Assembly (NCBI RefSeq): GCF_023895975.1
Contig: NZ_JALBWM010000007.1
Span: 24,001 to 88,000 of the forward strand
Source: Microbulbifer okhotskensis
GTDB taxonomy: Bacteria; Pseudomonadota; Gammaproteobacteria; Pseudomonadales; Cellvibrionaceae
Direction of reading: 5' to 3'
Length of the DNA: 64,000 bases
The translations under genes and the position numbers were made by a program. Shown here piece by piece: positions 20,901-30,525 of the stretch. The first letter of the stretch is position 1. The number at the start of each line of letters is the position of its first letter. The notes under the pieces were generated by a model that saw only the letters and a list, made by a program, of their open reading frames with translations, was not told where the DNA came from and made no database searches.

Positions 20901-22607
20901 GTGCAGGCAAAGACTGAATTGCGCAAGATCAATATCACTTCTGTCAATGTAGTGAAGGATGAGTTGGTAGCTACCATAGATAATGCCGCATCGCATTTGG
21001 ATAAATTTGCTGCGGATATCGCTCAAAAGCAGCCTCTTGAACAATGCTTAATGGCACTTAGGCAGGTGAGCGGGGTGTTACAGATGGTTCAATTACACGC
21101 TGCCGAACTCCTCGCCCAAGAAAAAATTAAAGCACTGACTGAGGTTTTAGAGGAGCGTCAACAGGCTTCCGAGGAGTTGATGGAGGCGTTAGGGATGGGC
21201 TTCTATGTGATGGGGCGCTATCTGGACTTTGTACAGAGCCGCGCGATTGCCCGCCCGGAATTGCTAATCCCCTACATCAATAATTTGCGGGCCGCGCGTT
21301 CGCAGCCTCCAGTGCCTGAAAGCCACTTTTTCCGTTGTAATTTAGACGCCAGCGTACCAGGAACTGGCGCCTCTGCAGTAATGTCCGAAGATTTGAAAAG
21401 TTTTGTGCGCCGTTTTCGTCATATGTACCAGGTCGGTTTACTGGCTCTGTTGCGCGGCAAACCTCGTAGTCCCGCCTACACCATGATGTCACGGGCTCTT
21501 GAGCGAATCGCGAGCATCACCATGGGCCGCCCAAATGGCCGTTTATGGGTGGTAGCAGGTGCTGCTCTTGCTGGTATGGCGACCCGGGAAATGCGCATCA
21601 GCCGTTCGCGAGTGATGGTTTTTAGCATGTTTGATCGCTGGTTGCGGGCTTTGCAGAAAGAATGTGATACGGCATTGGATCAACCCGCGCCGCCAATTTT
21701 GCTGAAGGAGTGTATTTACTGGCTAGCCCTCTCACGCCCGGAAGGTTTTGGAGCAAAATTATTGGAGGCCTTCTCTGCTGAACCTCTGGATTACAGCGAG
21801 GAGGAGCTTGAGCGCGAGCGTACTAGTCTTGGTGGTCCCGGAGCTACGGCGATTACTGCGGTGGCTAATGCTCTTGAAGATGAGCTATCGGGGGTGCGCC
21901 GGATGCTGGATGATGTTGAGTTGATCGGAGTCTCCAGTCTTGGGGATGAAGATGGCCTGGGGTCATCTCTGCAAAAAGTTGCCGGCACTTTGCAAATGCT
22001 CAATTTCAAGCGGGTAGGAGAAAGTTTGCGAACTGCAGTGGCCGAATACCAAAGTGCCGCTGGTGCCGGCGGCTCTATTGCTGATAATGCACTACAGAAA
22101 TTGACCGGCCAGGTACTCATGGTGGACAGCACTATTCGGGCGCTCAAGCAGAGCACCTCGATCGACTTGGACGAATATGGTCATGCGGACATCGCATTTG
22201 AGCACAGTCAGTTGGCTGAAGCAGAAGTCGCTGTGCTCAAGGAGGCGGAGGCAGGCTTGGCTCTGATCAAGAGAGCTTTGGCGGCCTATGCTGAGTCAGA
22301 TTTTGATCATGGTCATATTCGTAATGTTTCGACCACATTGAACTCTGTGCGCGGAGGTTTGATTGTTCTCAATCTCAGCCGTGCGGCGTCGGTGGTCGAG
22401 GGGCTGTTGAGTTTTGTCGAGAGGGTCATTGAGCGGCATGATGCCGGCCCCGAAGTTGAGCAATCGCTGGATATTTTTGCCGATGCCATTATCAGCCTCG
22501 AGTACTATCTTGGAGAGGTTAAATTGCACCGGCAGACAGATATTCAGTCTCTGAGTTTGGCAGTAGAAAGTTTGGCCGCTCTCGGCTACCCGGTAGAGGC
22601 AGCGTAA
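20901..22607 (+). CDS. Hpt-like scaffold protein, ChpA N-terminus type
   Basis: A 568-residue, mostly helical cytoplasmic protein without membrane segments. It resembles the N-terminal Hpt-repeat region of type IV pilus kinases such as ChpA/PilL (segments like LRQVSGVLQMVQLHAAELLAQE and LQKVAGTLQMLNFKRVGE repeat the same pattern). No histidine kinase ATPase motifs or response-regulator domain are present, and I see no clear phosphorylatable HxxKG histidine. The GTG at 20901 with GGAAGAG at 20887-20893 is the chosen start. A homologue next to nudC exists in Pseudomonas as I recall it. Function unknown; a structural or signalling adaptor is a guess. Confidence 0.75.
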   Translation: MQAKTELRKINITSVNVVKDELVATIDNAASHLDKFAADIAQKQPLEQCLMALRQVSGVLQMVQLHAAELLAQEKIKALTEVLEERQQASEELMEALGMGFYVMGRYLDFVQSRAIARPELLIPYINNLRAARSQPPVPESHFFRCNLDASVPGTGASAVMSEDLKSFVRRFRHMYQVGLLALLRGKPRSPAYTMMSRALERIASITMGRPNGRLWVVAGAALAGMATREMRISRSRVMVFSMFDRWLRALQKECDTALDQPAPPILLKECIYWLALSRPEGFGAKLLEAFSAEPLDYSEEELERERTSLGGPGATAITAVANALEDELSGVRRMLDDVELIGVSSLGDEDGLGSSLQKVAGTLQMLNFKRVGESLRTAVAEYQSAAGAGGSIADNALQKLTGQVLMVDSTIRALKQSTSIDLDEYGHADIAFEHSQLAEAEVAVLKEAEAGLALIKRALAAYAESDFDHGHIRNVSTTLNSVRGGLIVLNLSRAASVVEGLLSFVERVIERHDAGPEVEQSLDIFADAIISLEYYLGEVKLHRQTDIQSLSLAVESLAALGYPVEAA

Positions 22608-22621
22608 TTAAGGAGAGCCAC

Positions 22622-23434
22622 TTGGCCGACAGATTTGTCCCAGCAGGGAATGTTTGGGCCGTCCCAGAGTTTGCGCAGCATATTATTATTGCTGAGGGGC
22701 TGATACTCTGCCGTGACGATCTTTTTTTACATAATACCGAGGTCTTGGCCTCTGAAGCCGTTCGGTCCAGCCATTACTTGGGGGAGTTGAGTGGTCAAGC
22801 CTGCGGCGTGCATGTTGTTTCTCGACAGATTGAAATTGTCGGATACGAGTGGCGCAACTTACGCAGTTTGCTCACGCGGGTTGAAGAGTCTCTATTTGCA
22901 CTGGCGGGGCGCGCACTGCAGATATCCCACTGGGATGGTCAGCACCAGTTTTGTGGCCGCTGTGGCACACCAACAATTTATCACCCCAGTGATCGCGCTC
23001 GCACTTGCTCCGCCTGTGATCTCACCGTTTACCCTCGAATCTCTCCCTGTGTAATCATGCTGGTAACCAGAGGGCAAGAATGTCTTTTGGCTCGTCATGC
23101 GTCTCACCGTAACGCAATGTATACCGCTTTGGCTGGGTTTATTGAGCCTGGTGAGAGTGCGGAGCAGGCGCTGGCACGTGAGGTACAAGAGGAGGTAGGC
23201 CTGAGTGTGGGGGAGCTTAAATACGTTGGTAGTCAGTCCTGGCCTTTTCCCGGGCAACTGATGATAGGGTATTTGGCGGAGTGGCAAGGCGGGGACTTGT
23301 GCCTCGATCCGAATGAAATTGAAGAGGCGGAGTGGTTTCACTATCTCTCCCTGCCGGCCATACCCCCGGTGCAAACCCTGTCCGGTCGTTTGATTCATAC
23401 TTTTGCCGAGATGGTGGCAGCGAAACGTCGTTAG
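22622..23434 (+). CDS. nudC: NADH pyrophosphatase / NAD-capped RNA hydrolase NudC
   Basis: A 270-residue Nudix hydrolase that cleaves NADH and removes NAD caps from RNA. A four-Cys zinc ribbon (CGRC and CSAC, residues ~118-138) precedes the Nudix box GFIEPGESAEQALAREVQEE (~175-195). The NADH-specific motif that follows reads SQSWPFPGQLM instead of the usual SQPWPFPxS, a two-residue change. The start is a TTG with AGGAG at 22611-22615, six bases away. It follows the scaffold gene after 14 bases and is probably cotranscribed. Confidence 0.93.
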   Translation: MADRFVPAGNVWAVPEFAQHIIIAEGLILCRDDLFLHNTEVLASEAVRSSHYLGELSGQACGVHVVSRQIEIVGYEWRNLRSLLTRVEESLFALAGRALQISHWDGQHQFCGRCGTPTIYHPSDRARTCSACDLTVYPRISPCVIMLVTRGQECLLARHASHRNAMYTALAGFIEPGESAEQALAREVQEEVGLSVGELKYVGSQSWPFPGQLMIGYLAEWQGGDLCLDPNEIEEAEWFHYLSLPAIPPVQTLSGRLIHTFAEMVAAKRR

Positions 23435-23482
23435 CCGGCTGAGTTCATAGAGGTCAGGTAGTATCAGGGAGTTGAAATTAAT

Positions 23483-24133
23483 ATGTACATAGCTATTACT
23501 TTTTTTATAGCAATTTTGGCCTTATTGTTCGTATTTTGGGGGGCGCGTGTACTGCTGGGGGGAAGTTGGTTCCTGGGTTTTCTCCGCGGTTCTATGGGGC
23601 TTTTGCTTTTTGCTGCTGCCCTATGGGTTGTCTTGGTGGCGGCGGATGTTTACAGCTACAGAAACCTGGCAGTAGAACACAGCGTGGGAGTGGTATCCTT
23701 CCGCAAAATTACTGAACAACAGTTTGAAGTAAAGTTTGCAGATGAAGATGGAATAGCGCAAAAATTCGAATTGCTCGGCGATCAATGGCAATTGGATGCA
23801 CGTATGTTGAAGTGGCAAGGGCCCTTGGCCCGTTGGGGTATCCAACCTGCGTACCGCTTGGATCGGCTGAGCGGTCGTTACCTGACGCTGCAGGATGAGA
23901 GAACTCGCGAGCGTTCCGTGCATGAGATAAGTGGAGCCAATTACGGTGTGGATGTGTGGCGATTTGTACGCAATATAGAGCAGAGGTTGCCCTTTGTTGA
24001 CGCAGTTTATGGAAGTGCGACTTTCCTACCCATGGAAGATGGGGCTGTTTATGATGTACGTATGAGTCAAAGTGGCTTGTTGGCGCGCCCTCTCAATCAG
24101 CAGGCCACCACGGCCCTTGATGGTTGGCAATAG
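23483..24133 (+). CDS. conserved membrane protein, function unknown
   Basis: A 216-residue protein with two N-terminal membrane helices (residues ~2-22 and ~30-52) and a soluble domain of beta-rich pattern after VYSYRNLAVEH, probably periplasmic. I recognise no catalytic motif. Similar proteins occur next to nudC in Pseudomonas and are sometimes labelled as transport-related, without support in this sequence. It lies between nudC and sohB on the same strand with gaps of ~50 bases, so it may belong to the same unit. Confidence 0.75.
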   Translation: MYIAITFFIAILALLFVFWGARVLLGGSWFLGFLRGSMGLLLFAAALWVVLVAADVYSYRNLAVEHSVGVVSFRKITEQQFEVKFADEDGIAQKFELLGDQWQLDARMLKWQGPLARWGIQPAYRLDRLSGRYLTLQDERTRERSVHEISGANYGVDVWRFVRNIEQRLPFVDAVYGSATFLPMEDGAVYDVRMSQSGLLARPLNQQATTALDGWQ

Positions 24134-24182
24134 TGTGAAATCAAACTAACAAAAGCAATTAAGACGGCAAACTGGAGTTTAA

Positions 24183-25328
24183 GTGGAATTTCTAATTGAA
24201 TACGGCCTGTTTCTAGCGAAGATTGTTACGGTCGTCGTAGCCTTGATGGTGCTGATTGGTTTTATTTTTGCAAATAGAGAGCAGCTCAAAGAGCGGGTTC
24301 AAGGGCATATCACAGTTACTCATCTCAACGACCGTTATGAGCTGTTCAAGGAAACATTACTTGAAGTGGTGATGGACAAACACGAATTTGCCAAACGCAA
24401 AAAACAGCAGGCTAAAGAGAAAAAATCCCAGGAAAAGGCCCTGGCCAAAAAATACAAAGCCGAAGCCAAAAAGAAGCCTGAGAAAAATTCTGACAATTCT
24501 GAAAATGCCTCTCAGGCTGATGAGCAGGCCAAAGGAAAAAGTGCCGTCGCAGCAACAAGCTCCGAGCGTAAGCGTGTATTTGTGATGCAGTTTAATGGGG
24601 ATATTAAAGCCAGTGCTCTCTCTCATCTGCGCGAGGAGGTCACCGCTATTCTTCAAGTGGCCAAGGCCGATGATGAGGTCTTGCTCTGTCTCGAAAGCCC
24701 TGGTGGCATGGTTGCAAACTATGGTCTTGCCGCCAGTCAATTAACCCGTATTCGCAGCGCTGGTATCCAATTGACTATCGCTGTTGACAAGGTAGCAGCG
24801 AGCGGCGGCTACATGATGGCTTGCGTTGCCGATCGTATTCTAGCGGCACCTTTCGCCATGTTGGGCTCGATAGGAGTTCTAGCCCAGATACCCAATTTTA
24901 ATCGTTTGCTCAAGCGCAACGATATAGATTATGAACTGTTTACCGCTGGTCAATACAAGCGCACAGTTACTATGTTCGGAGAGAATACAGAGGAAGGTAA
25001 GCAGAAGTTTCAAGACGACCTGAATGAAATTCATGTTTTATTTCAGCATTTTGTTGGTGAATATCGACCGGGACTAGATACAGATAAAGTGGCCACCGGT
25101 GAGGTATGGTTTGGACAAAAAGCGCTGACCATGGGGCTGGTTGACGAGCTTATGACCTCAGATGAATACCTGACGAGCTGCGCTCAGGATTCGGATCTTT
25201 ATCAAGTGGAGTATAAAGAGCGGAAAAATATCGCGAAGAAAATAGGGCTGGCAGCTGAGGCCAGTGTGGAATCGGCAATCACTCGTCTCTTTTCCCGCTT
25301 GGCCGCTCTTCGACACCAAGCTCAATAA
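24183..25328 (+). CDS. sohB: inner-membrane protease SohB
   Basis: A 381-residue S49-family peptidase related to SppA. An N-terminal membrane helix (~residues 10-28) and a Lys/Glu-rich linker (~75-115, longer than in E. coli) precede the protease domain. The nucleophile Ser lies in VDKVAASGGYMMACVADRI and the general-base Lys in the GQYKRTVTMFGENT region. The GTG at 24183 has GGAG at 24175-24178. Known roles are membrane protein quality control; the substrate is not known. Confidence 0.92.
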   Translation: MEFLIEYGLFLAKIVTVVVALMVLIGFIFANREQLKERVQGHITVTHLNDRYELFKETLLEVVMDKHEFAKRKKQQAKEKKSQEKALAKKYKAEAKKKPEKNSDNSENASQADEQAKGKSAVAATSSERKRVFVMQFNGDIKASALSHLREEVTAILQVAKADDEVLLCLESPGGMVANYGLAASQLTRIRSAGIQLTIAVDKVAASGGYMMACVADRILAAPFAMLGSIGVLAQIPNFNRLLKRNDIDYELFTAGQYKRTVTMFGENTEEGKQKFQDDLNEIHVLFQHFVGEYRPGLDTDKVATGEVWFGQKALTMGLVDELMTSDEYLTSCAQDSDLYQVEYKERKNIAKKIGLAAEASVESAITRLFSRLAALRHQAQ

Positions 25329-25361
25329 GTAAAAAATTGACAGTGTTGCGTGGAGTGAATC

Positions 25362-26375
25362 ATGGAAATTGTTAAGGATGAGCTGTTTCGTGCAATTCAG
25401 GTTAGGGAAGTGGCTTCGGGAAAGTTCGACCAATCTATAGTTGAGCGTTACCTCTCAGAGCTTCCTGATAACCCGTTGTTACTCGATGTCAGTTATTCAT
25501 CCCTTAACTTTAAGGATTCACTTTCTGCCTTTGGTAACCGTGGCATCACTAGCGATTATCCTCACACACCCGGGATCGATGCTGTGGGCAGAGTGGTTTT
25601 TGACCGAACTAAAACCTTCATTCCCGGCGCTGAATTGTTAGTCAATGGCTACGATCTGGGGATGAATACTGCCGGCGGCCTGGCCGAGCGCATTGCAGTA
25701 CCCTCGGAGTGGGCCCTACCGCTGCCTGAGGGGTTAACTGCATGGGAATCTATGGCTCTCGGTACAGCGGGATTTACCGCAGCGCTATGTGTTGAAAAAC
25801 TGCTGGAGTCAGGCGCATTGCCGGAAGACGGCGAGGTTGTGGTGACGGGATCTACCGGTGGTGTAGGGTCAATAGCCGTTGCTTTGCTGGCCAAGCTTGG
25901 TTTTCGCGTTGCTGCAGTCACGGGAAAGCTTGAGTCTGCAGATTATTTGGCTAGTTTGGGGGCCTGGAAGGTGTTGGACCGGGATACCTTGGCACCTTTT
26001 GCCAGTAAGGCAATGGCAAAACCGCTATGGGCCTGGGCGATAGATACGGTTGGCGGGGAGACGCTGTTTAATGTCATCAAGTCGCTCCGCTATGGTGGAG
26101 GGGTTGCCGCTTGTGGAATGGCCTCAGGCGCGCAATTTCATGCCAATGTGTTCCCTTTTATACTTCGAGGTATCAGTCTGCTGGGCGTGGACAGTGCCGT
26201 TTTGCCTATTGATAAAAAGGCGGAGATATGGAGAAAACTTGCAGGTCAATGGTATATCGGTAACAAGCTCGGCATTATCGCTGAGAATATTGGCCTTGAG
26301 CAGGCCCCTGAATTCCTCGCTCGCCTGAATCGAGGCCATGGAATTGGCCGCTATGTAGTTGATATGTCACTCTAG
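25362..26375 (+). CDS. acuI: acryloyl-CoA reductase / YhdH-family quinone oxidoreductase
   Basis: A 337-residue zinc-free medium-chain dehydrogenase/reductase. The NADPH-binding loop is TGSTGGVGSIAVALL near residue 165, and the family start SYSSLNFKDSLSAFGNRG is intact. AcuI/YhdH enzymes reduce toxic acryloyl-CoA to propionyl-CoA with NADPH; in marine bacteria this protects cells using DMSP or acrylate. No other DMSP genes are nearby, so a general detoxification role is more likely. It follows sohB by 33 bases. Confidence 0.9.
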   Translation: MEIVKDELFRAIQVREVASGKFDQSIVERYLSELPDNPLLLDVSYSSLNFKDSLSAFGNRGITSDYPHTPGIDAVGRVVFDRTKTFIPGAELLVNGYDLGMNTAGGLAERIAVPSEWALPLPEGLTAWESMALGTAGFTAALCVEKLLESGALPEDGEVVVTGSTGGVGSIAVALLAKLGFRVAAVTGKLESADYLASLGAWKVLDRDTLAPFASKAMAKPLWAWAIDTVGGETLFNVIKSLRYGGGVAACGMASGAQFHANVFPFILRGISLLGVDSAVLPIDKKAEIWRKLAGQWYIGNKLGIIAENIGLEQAPEFLARLNRGHGIGRYVVDMSL

Positions 26376-26534
26376 TGCGTTCTTTATTTTAGAATAATAA
26401 ACCTAATTGATAGATTTATATCACCATATCAAAGAGCCCTCGCTATTTAAAAACGTATTTGTGCATGGGCATTTTTCTCAGTAGCCTTTAAACGGACTCT
26501 GCTGTTTGCGGGCTTGTTGTATTGGAAGAAGACT

Positions 26535-27797
26535 TTGTCGACAGGTAATGACGAAAGTACGATCTCAGACCAGCGTAACGCTCTGGTGCTTTCTGGAGGG
26601 GGTGCGCGTGCGGCGTATCAGGCAGGAGTATTGCGGGCCCTTTCTGAATTAGTACCGGAAGATAATCCGCGCCCATTTCAAATAATCTGCGGTACTTCCG
26701 CCGGAGCTATGAATGCGATGCTTCTCGCTTCTCATACTGGCACTTTTAAAGAAGCTGTCGACAGGATGTGCTCGGTTTGGTTGGGTCTCAGTGTGGAGCA
26801 GGTGTATTGCACTAGCTGGCGCAGCCTGCTGGGGAATTTGTTTTCCATCAGCCGATCGTTATTAAATCAGGGTGTTGGCCGGCAGAAACCGTTAGCTCTG
26901 TTGGATAATAGCCCTTTGCGCGAATTGGTAGAGGGGGTTATTGATTTTAATAATATCCAAAAAAATATAGACGCAGGACATTTACGCGCAACCAGTGTGA
27001 ATGCGCTCTCCTATAGCGAAGGTCAGTCAGTTAGCTTTTTTCAAGGTGCTGAAGATGTGAATGGGTGGCAACGATTTCGTCGTTTTGGTGTTCCGACTCG
27101 ACTGACATCCGATCATCTGCTGGCGTCTGCAGCTATTCCGGCAATTTTTCCGGCAGTGAAGTTGGATGGAGCCTATTTCTGTGATGGTGCTATCCGCCTG
27201 ATGGCGCCAATCAGCCCCGCTTTGCACTTGGGGGCCAAGCGTGTTTTTGTGGTGGGTGTTTCCGACAATCGCTCCCCTGTGCACTGGGGGAGCCGTAACA
27301 GTCCTGCACCGATGCGCTCTCCTTCCATGGCACAGATTGCGGCTCAGCTTTTTAATGCGGCATTTATTGATAGCTTGGAAGCTGATTTGGAGCATTTGGA
27401 TCGAGTCAATATGCTACTCGATTACGCCGATCAGTCAGATCACGCTGACCTTAAACTCTTGCGCCCTGTCGAATCTGTAGTAATTGAGCCTTCGCAGAGC
27501 TTGGGGCGCCTTAGTGGTCGCAAGCTTGGCCACCTTCCCCCGGCACTTCGCTGGTTGTTTCGTTCAACGGGTGCAACTAATCCAGAAGGTGGTGCATCAG
27601 CCGCCAGTTATCTATTGTTTGAAAAACCTTATATTGAAGAGCTTATTGATCTCGGCTATCAAGATGCTATGTGGGAGAAGGATAAGTTGCGTAGTTTCCT
27701 GCAGCCGGCACCAGAAGGTAAAGTTGAGCGCAGAGGGCTATTTGGGATGCGCGGTAAATCTCAGGAAGAGGCGTCTCAGGATAATTCGCAAAGCTGA
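26535..27797 (+). CDS. patatin-like phospholipase
   Basis: A ~420-residue serine acyl hydrolase. The oxyanion loop ALVLSGGGARAAYQAG, the nucleophile GTSAGAM (GxSxG) and the Asp of FCDGAIRLM (DGA) form the patatin dyad. A C-terminal extension after ~310 residues is not part of the catalytic core; its tail is charged. No signal peptide is seen, so it is cytoplasmic or peripheral. The frame lacks an ATG before the fold: TTG at 26535 with GGAAGAAG upstream is chosen, TTG 26514 is the alternative. Bacterial relatives act on phospholipids or storage lipids. Confidence 0.88.
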   Translation: MSTGNDESTISDQRNALVLSGGGARAAYQAGVLRALSELVPEDNPRPFQIICGTSAGAMNAMLLASHTGTFKEAVDRMCSVWLGLSVEQVYCTSWRSLLGNLFSISRSLLNQGVGRQKPLALLDNSPLRELVEGVIDFNNIQKNIDAGHLRATSVNALSYSEGQSVSFFQGAEDVNGWQRFRRFGVPTRLTSDHLLASAAIPAIFPAVKLDGAYFCDGAIRLMAPISPALHLGAKRVFVVGVSDNRSPVHWGSRNSPAPMRSPSMAQIAAQLFNAAFIDSLEADLEHLDRVNMLLDYADQSDHADLKLLRPVESVVIEPSQSLGRLSGRKLGHLPPALRWLFRSTGATNPEGGASAASYLLFEKPYIEELIDLGYQDAMWEKDKLRSFLQPAPEGKVERRGLFGMRGKSQEEASQDNSQS

Positions 27798-28068
27798 ATA
27801 TGCCGGTTCTTGTTGGAATCTGTCTTAAAAAATCCAGTCACACGTGTTGTGCGGGGTGCTGCCGTTTCCGTCCAATGCAGATTCCTCGCGGGGCGTGAAA
27901 TACTGCAGGATGCTGCATTTTCATGTCATTTGAATATGAATAAAAAGTAATTTTTATAGCGCTATTTATCAGAACGACAGATTTAAGAAATTAGTTGATT
28001 TTTTTGCCTTAATGGAGTGAGGCTCTATATTTGATAGAGGTATTAGTTTTACTGGGCGTTTATACGAG

Positions 28069-29379
28069 ATGTTTTCAGCGTTAGTACTCGTGACTTTTTT
28101 TTCGTTTGGCGCGAGCAGCCATGATTTAGGCCGAGTGGTTGGCGAGATTGACCGAGTTGAATATTCCGGTGGAGGGCTGGTAATTTCAGGGTGGGCTTGT
28201 CAAAAAGGTTATAATAAGCCACTTAGTGTCAGTCTTTATCTGGGTGGGTCAATGGAGAGAGGTCAATACCCAGTTAAAAGAACAAAAGCAAGTCGAGTTT
28301 CTGGGGATTCCATCAGAAATTTGTGCGGCACCCATATAACTTCTCATCGCTATCATTTCTACTTGAATTATGAGGAGATGCAGCGTTATGTAAGAAAAAA
28401 AATTTATGTTTATGGCATTTCTGTTACTGAAGGCACAGGTCGCCGACTTATGCGCTCAGGAAAATACAGAGTGGGAATTCCCTATATGAGGTATACGGAC
28501 AGCACGTTGCTGCGTAGAAACCTTAATACAAAACCCGCTGTTACATTCGATGATAATTACTTAAATCTTGTTTCATTGTCCGCAGGGAATTATGCATTAA
28601 AAGCGAGATATATCCCTTTTGTGAAAGGTTCTGAGCGAATTGTTAAATCTGTCCAGTTGTCCAGGTCGGTAGCCGAGGCGACGCTGTCATATGATGTTAA
28701 ATTTGATCATGATTTTGAGTTTGTATATGGAGGGAAACTGCATGGCCTTGGGGGAGGGGGGCAGGCTTCTGGATGTCTGCCAGTTGATCCCAAAAGCTGG
28801 AGTGTTCGAGTTATTTTTGGGGTCGAAGGTAGTGTAAGCCTTTATGCTTATCATCAGGATAGAGTGGAGCGCTGTGGTGATGGATATCGGGGGGATAGCA
28901 GTTTCAAATTTGAGTTGGATACCTGGTATAGAGTGGAGTTGTTTGTGAAATTGAATAGTGACTCCAATAATGCAGATGGCTATATTGAATTGTTTATTAA
29001 TGGAGCCAAAGTCGTTGAGAAGAGTGGGTTGCGACTCACCGGTGATAACCGAGTAGCCATTAATAAATTTAAGTTTAATACTTTTCATGGGGGCAGTTCT
29101 ACACTGTGGTCTCCCACAAAAAATGTTTATGCCTACTTTGATAATATCTCTGTGCGTGAAGGGCGAAAAATATATGGACTGAAAGGATTTGAGTGTGAGA
29201 GTAAGAATAATGGTATTTATAGTGGAGTTGGGGCCTGTTGTTCCAGTCTATGTGGTGCCTGCGGAGGAGCGGGGTGCGGCCAATTGAATGGTGAGAGTGA
29301 AGCTTGTTGTACCTCTGAAATCCTTAATTCAGCGCCTCTGTGTTCTTATCCCGACCAAATGGCGCCCTGCGTTCTGTAG
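28069..29379 (+). CDS. secreted PL14-like protein with Cys-rich tail
   Basis: A 436-residue exported protein with an N-terminal signal (MFSALVLVTFFSFGASS). Residues ~20-135 form a beta-rich domain (GLVISGWACQKG, KIYVYGIS) of a kind often attached to carbohydrate-active enzymes. Residues ~190-370 resemble polysaccharide lyase family 14 (VKFDHDFEFVYGGKLHGLGG, YAYHQDR, LDTWYRVELFVKLN), which includes alginate lyases. The last ~45 residues are a cysteine-rich module (ACCSSLCGACGGAGCG, EACCTSEIL). Base use is more AT-rich than in the neighbours, suggesting transfer. The substrate is probably an algal uronate polymer, by inference. Confidence 0.72.
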   Translation: MFSALVLVTFFSFGASSHDLGRVVGEIDRVEYSGGGLVISGWACQKGYNKPLSVSLYLGGSMERGQYPVKRTKASRVSGDSIRNLCGTHITSHRYHFYLNYEEMQRYVRKKIYVYGISVTEGTGRRLMRSGKYRVGIPYMRYTDSTLLRRNLNTKPAVTFDDNYLNLVSLSAGNYALKARYIPFVKGSERIVKSVQLSRSVAEATLSYDVKFDHDFEFVYGGKLHGLGGGGQASGCLPVDPKSWSVRVIFGVEGSVSLYAYHQDRVERCGDGYRGDSSFKFELDTWYRVELFVKLNSDSNNADGYIELFINGAKVVEKSGLRLTGDNRVAINKFKFNTFHGGSSTLWSPTKNVYAYFDNISVREGRKIYGLKGFECESKNNGIYSGVGACCSSLCGACGGAGCGQLNGESEACCTSEILNSAPLCSYPDQMAPCVL

Positions 29380-29442
29380 GCTTTTTCAAGGTGGCGGCCA
29401 GAAGAGTTGCGTCAGATTGTGGTTGTTTCAAAATTAATCTAG

Positions 29443-30174
29443 CTACAATTCCCACTTGAGCTGCTTTAATAGTAGTGAAAATTCACCACGAATAGCACTT
29501 TCAATTCTCAGCTTAGTATTGTATTTGGGGTGCTTTAGTACCAACTCCAAGGCATGTAGCAGTAGACGGGAACACCCCAGACGGTTGGCAAAAAAACGAT
29601 TGTGCGTGGATTTTCCGTATTTAGGGCATCCGATTAGTGGGTGCTGTATATGTTTGAAGTGCCTTCTAATCTGATGTCGCCGTCCGGTTTTTAGTTGTAC
29701 TTCGACTAATGAATATCTACTTGTCGGGTAGCGATCAACTTCATAGGGAAGTTCAATCGTTTTTAGTCTCTTAAAAAGGGTCGTGGCTGGTTGCCGAGGC
29801 AAGTCTGCTTTTGGGCGCTTTCTCTGATGTTTAAAGTCTGCTACTGGCGCTAATGCATGGTCTATGGTTCCCCCCTCTGAGCAATAGCCCCTGCATACGG
29901 CAATGTATTTTTTAACCGATAAATCACTTTCAAGTTGTTTCTGGAGTTGGGCGGCGATATCTCCACTCTTAGCAAATATAATAACGCCCGAGGTTGGTTT
30001 GTCTAACCGGTGTACCGGATATAGAAAACCTCCACACTGGTTGCGCAGATATTGCAGAAGAATTTTCTGTTCATGGCGATCGATGTCTGAGCGATGGACT
30101 AGCCATCCCTCTGGTTTGTAGGCTGCAAGTAGGTAGTCGTCTTCAAAGAGAATTCGTGGCTCATTGGTCGTCAT
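29443..30174 (-). CDS. truC: tRNA pseudouridine(65) synthase TruC
   Basis: A 243-residue RluA-family pseudouridine synthase. The catalytic Asp is in YPVHRLDKPTSGV near residue 55, and the conserved LKTGRRHQIRRHFKHIQHPLIG block is present. The short N-terminus without an S4 domain and the family pattern (LAAYKPEGWLVHRSDIDR) fit TruC, which modifies U65 of some tRNAs. It ends 63 bases from the PL14-like gene, convergent with it. Confidence 0.87.
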   Translation of the reverse strand: MTTNEPRILFEDDYLLAAYKPEGWLVHRSDIDRHEQKILLQYLRNQCGGFLYPVHRLDKPTSGVIIFAKSGDIAAQLQKQLESDLSVKKYIAVCRGYCSEGGTIDHALAPVADFKHQRKRPKADLPRQPATTLFKRLKTIELPYEVDRYPTSRYSLVEVQLKTGRRHQIRRHFKHIQHPLIGCPKYGKSTHNRFFANRLGCSRLLLHALELVLKHPKYNTKLRIESAIRGEFSLLLKQLKWEL

Positions 30175-30308
30175 TATGTTGTGTTCGTCGCCAGTTTGAT
30201 GTTGCTGAGGGGGATTTTATTGCATGGAATGAACTGGGGCTATATTCGAGATAAAAAAATATCCGGTTGCTGTCAGTATATTTTTTTAAGGATCCCGTTA
30301 GAATTGGC

Positions 30309-30336
30309 TTGACATGATGTGGTAGAAGCATAAACT
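30309..30336 (+). promoter_or_regulatory. promoter of the unit upstream of rtcB
   Basis: A perfect -35 TTGACA (30309-30314) and a -10-like TAAACT (30331-30336, four of six matches) are separated by 16 bases. The transcript would run through the small ORF and terminator described next. Confidence 0.55.
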
Positions 30337-30429
30337 GCATGTGAATTTCATTGTTGCTCCATTTTTTGGAGTAACATTCTAACTGGTAAGATTTTTCGAT
30401 ATGGGTCGCACCCACTAAGGAGCCGTGAA

Positions 30430-30465
30430 ATGCGAAGTGTAAATACTAAGACATTGTTCGTTTAG
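30430..30465 (+). CDS. 11-codon leader-like ORF before rtcB
   Basis: ATG at 30430 encodes MRSVNTKTLFV and stops at TAG. A full Shine-Dalgarno AAGGAG (30417-30422) lies seven bases upstream, which is hard to explain by chance in a 430-base gap. It is followed by a hairpin (CTTGGAGAG/CTTTCCAAG, 30487-30513) and an intrinsic terminator at 30526, as in leader-peptide attenuators. The peptide has no run of one amino acid to hint at a sensed tRNA. It could instead be part of a small RNA; no known family was recognised. Confidence 0.4.
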   Translation: MRSVNTKTLFV

Positions 30466-30525
30466 TCGCTTTTCATGTGCTTGCGCTTGGAGAGTGAATT
30501 TGCTTTCCAAGCCAGACCTCTTTAA

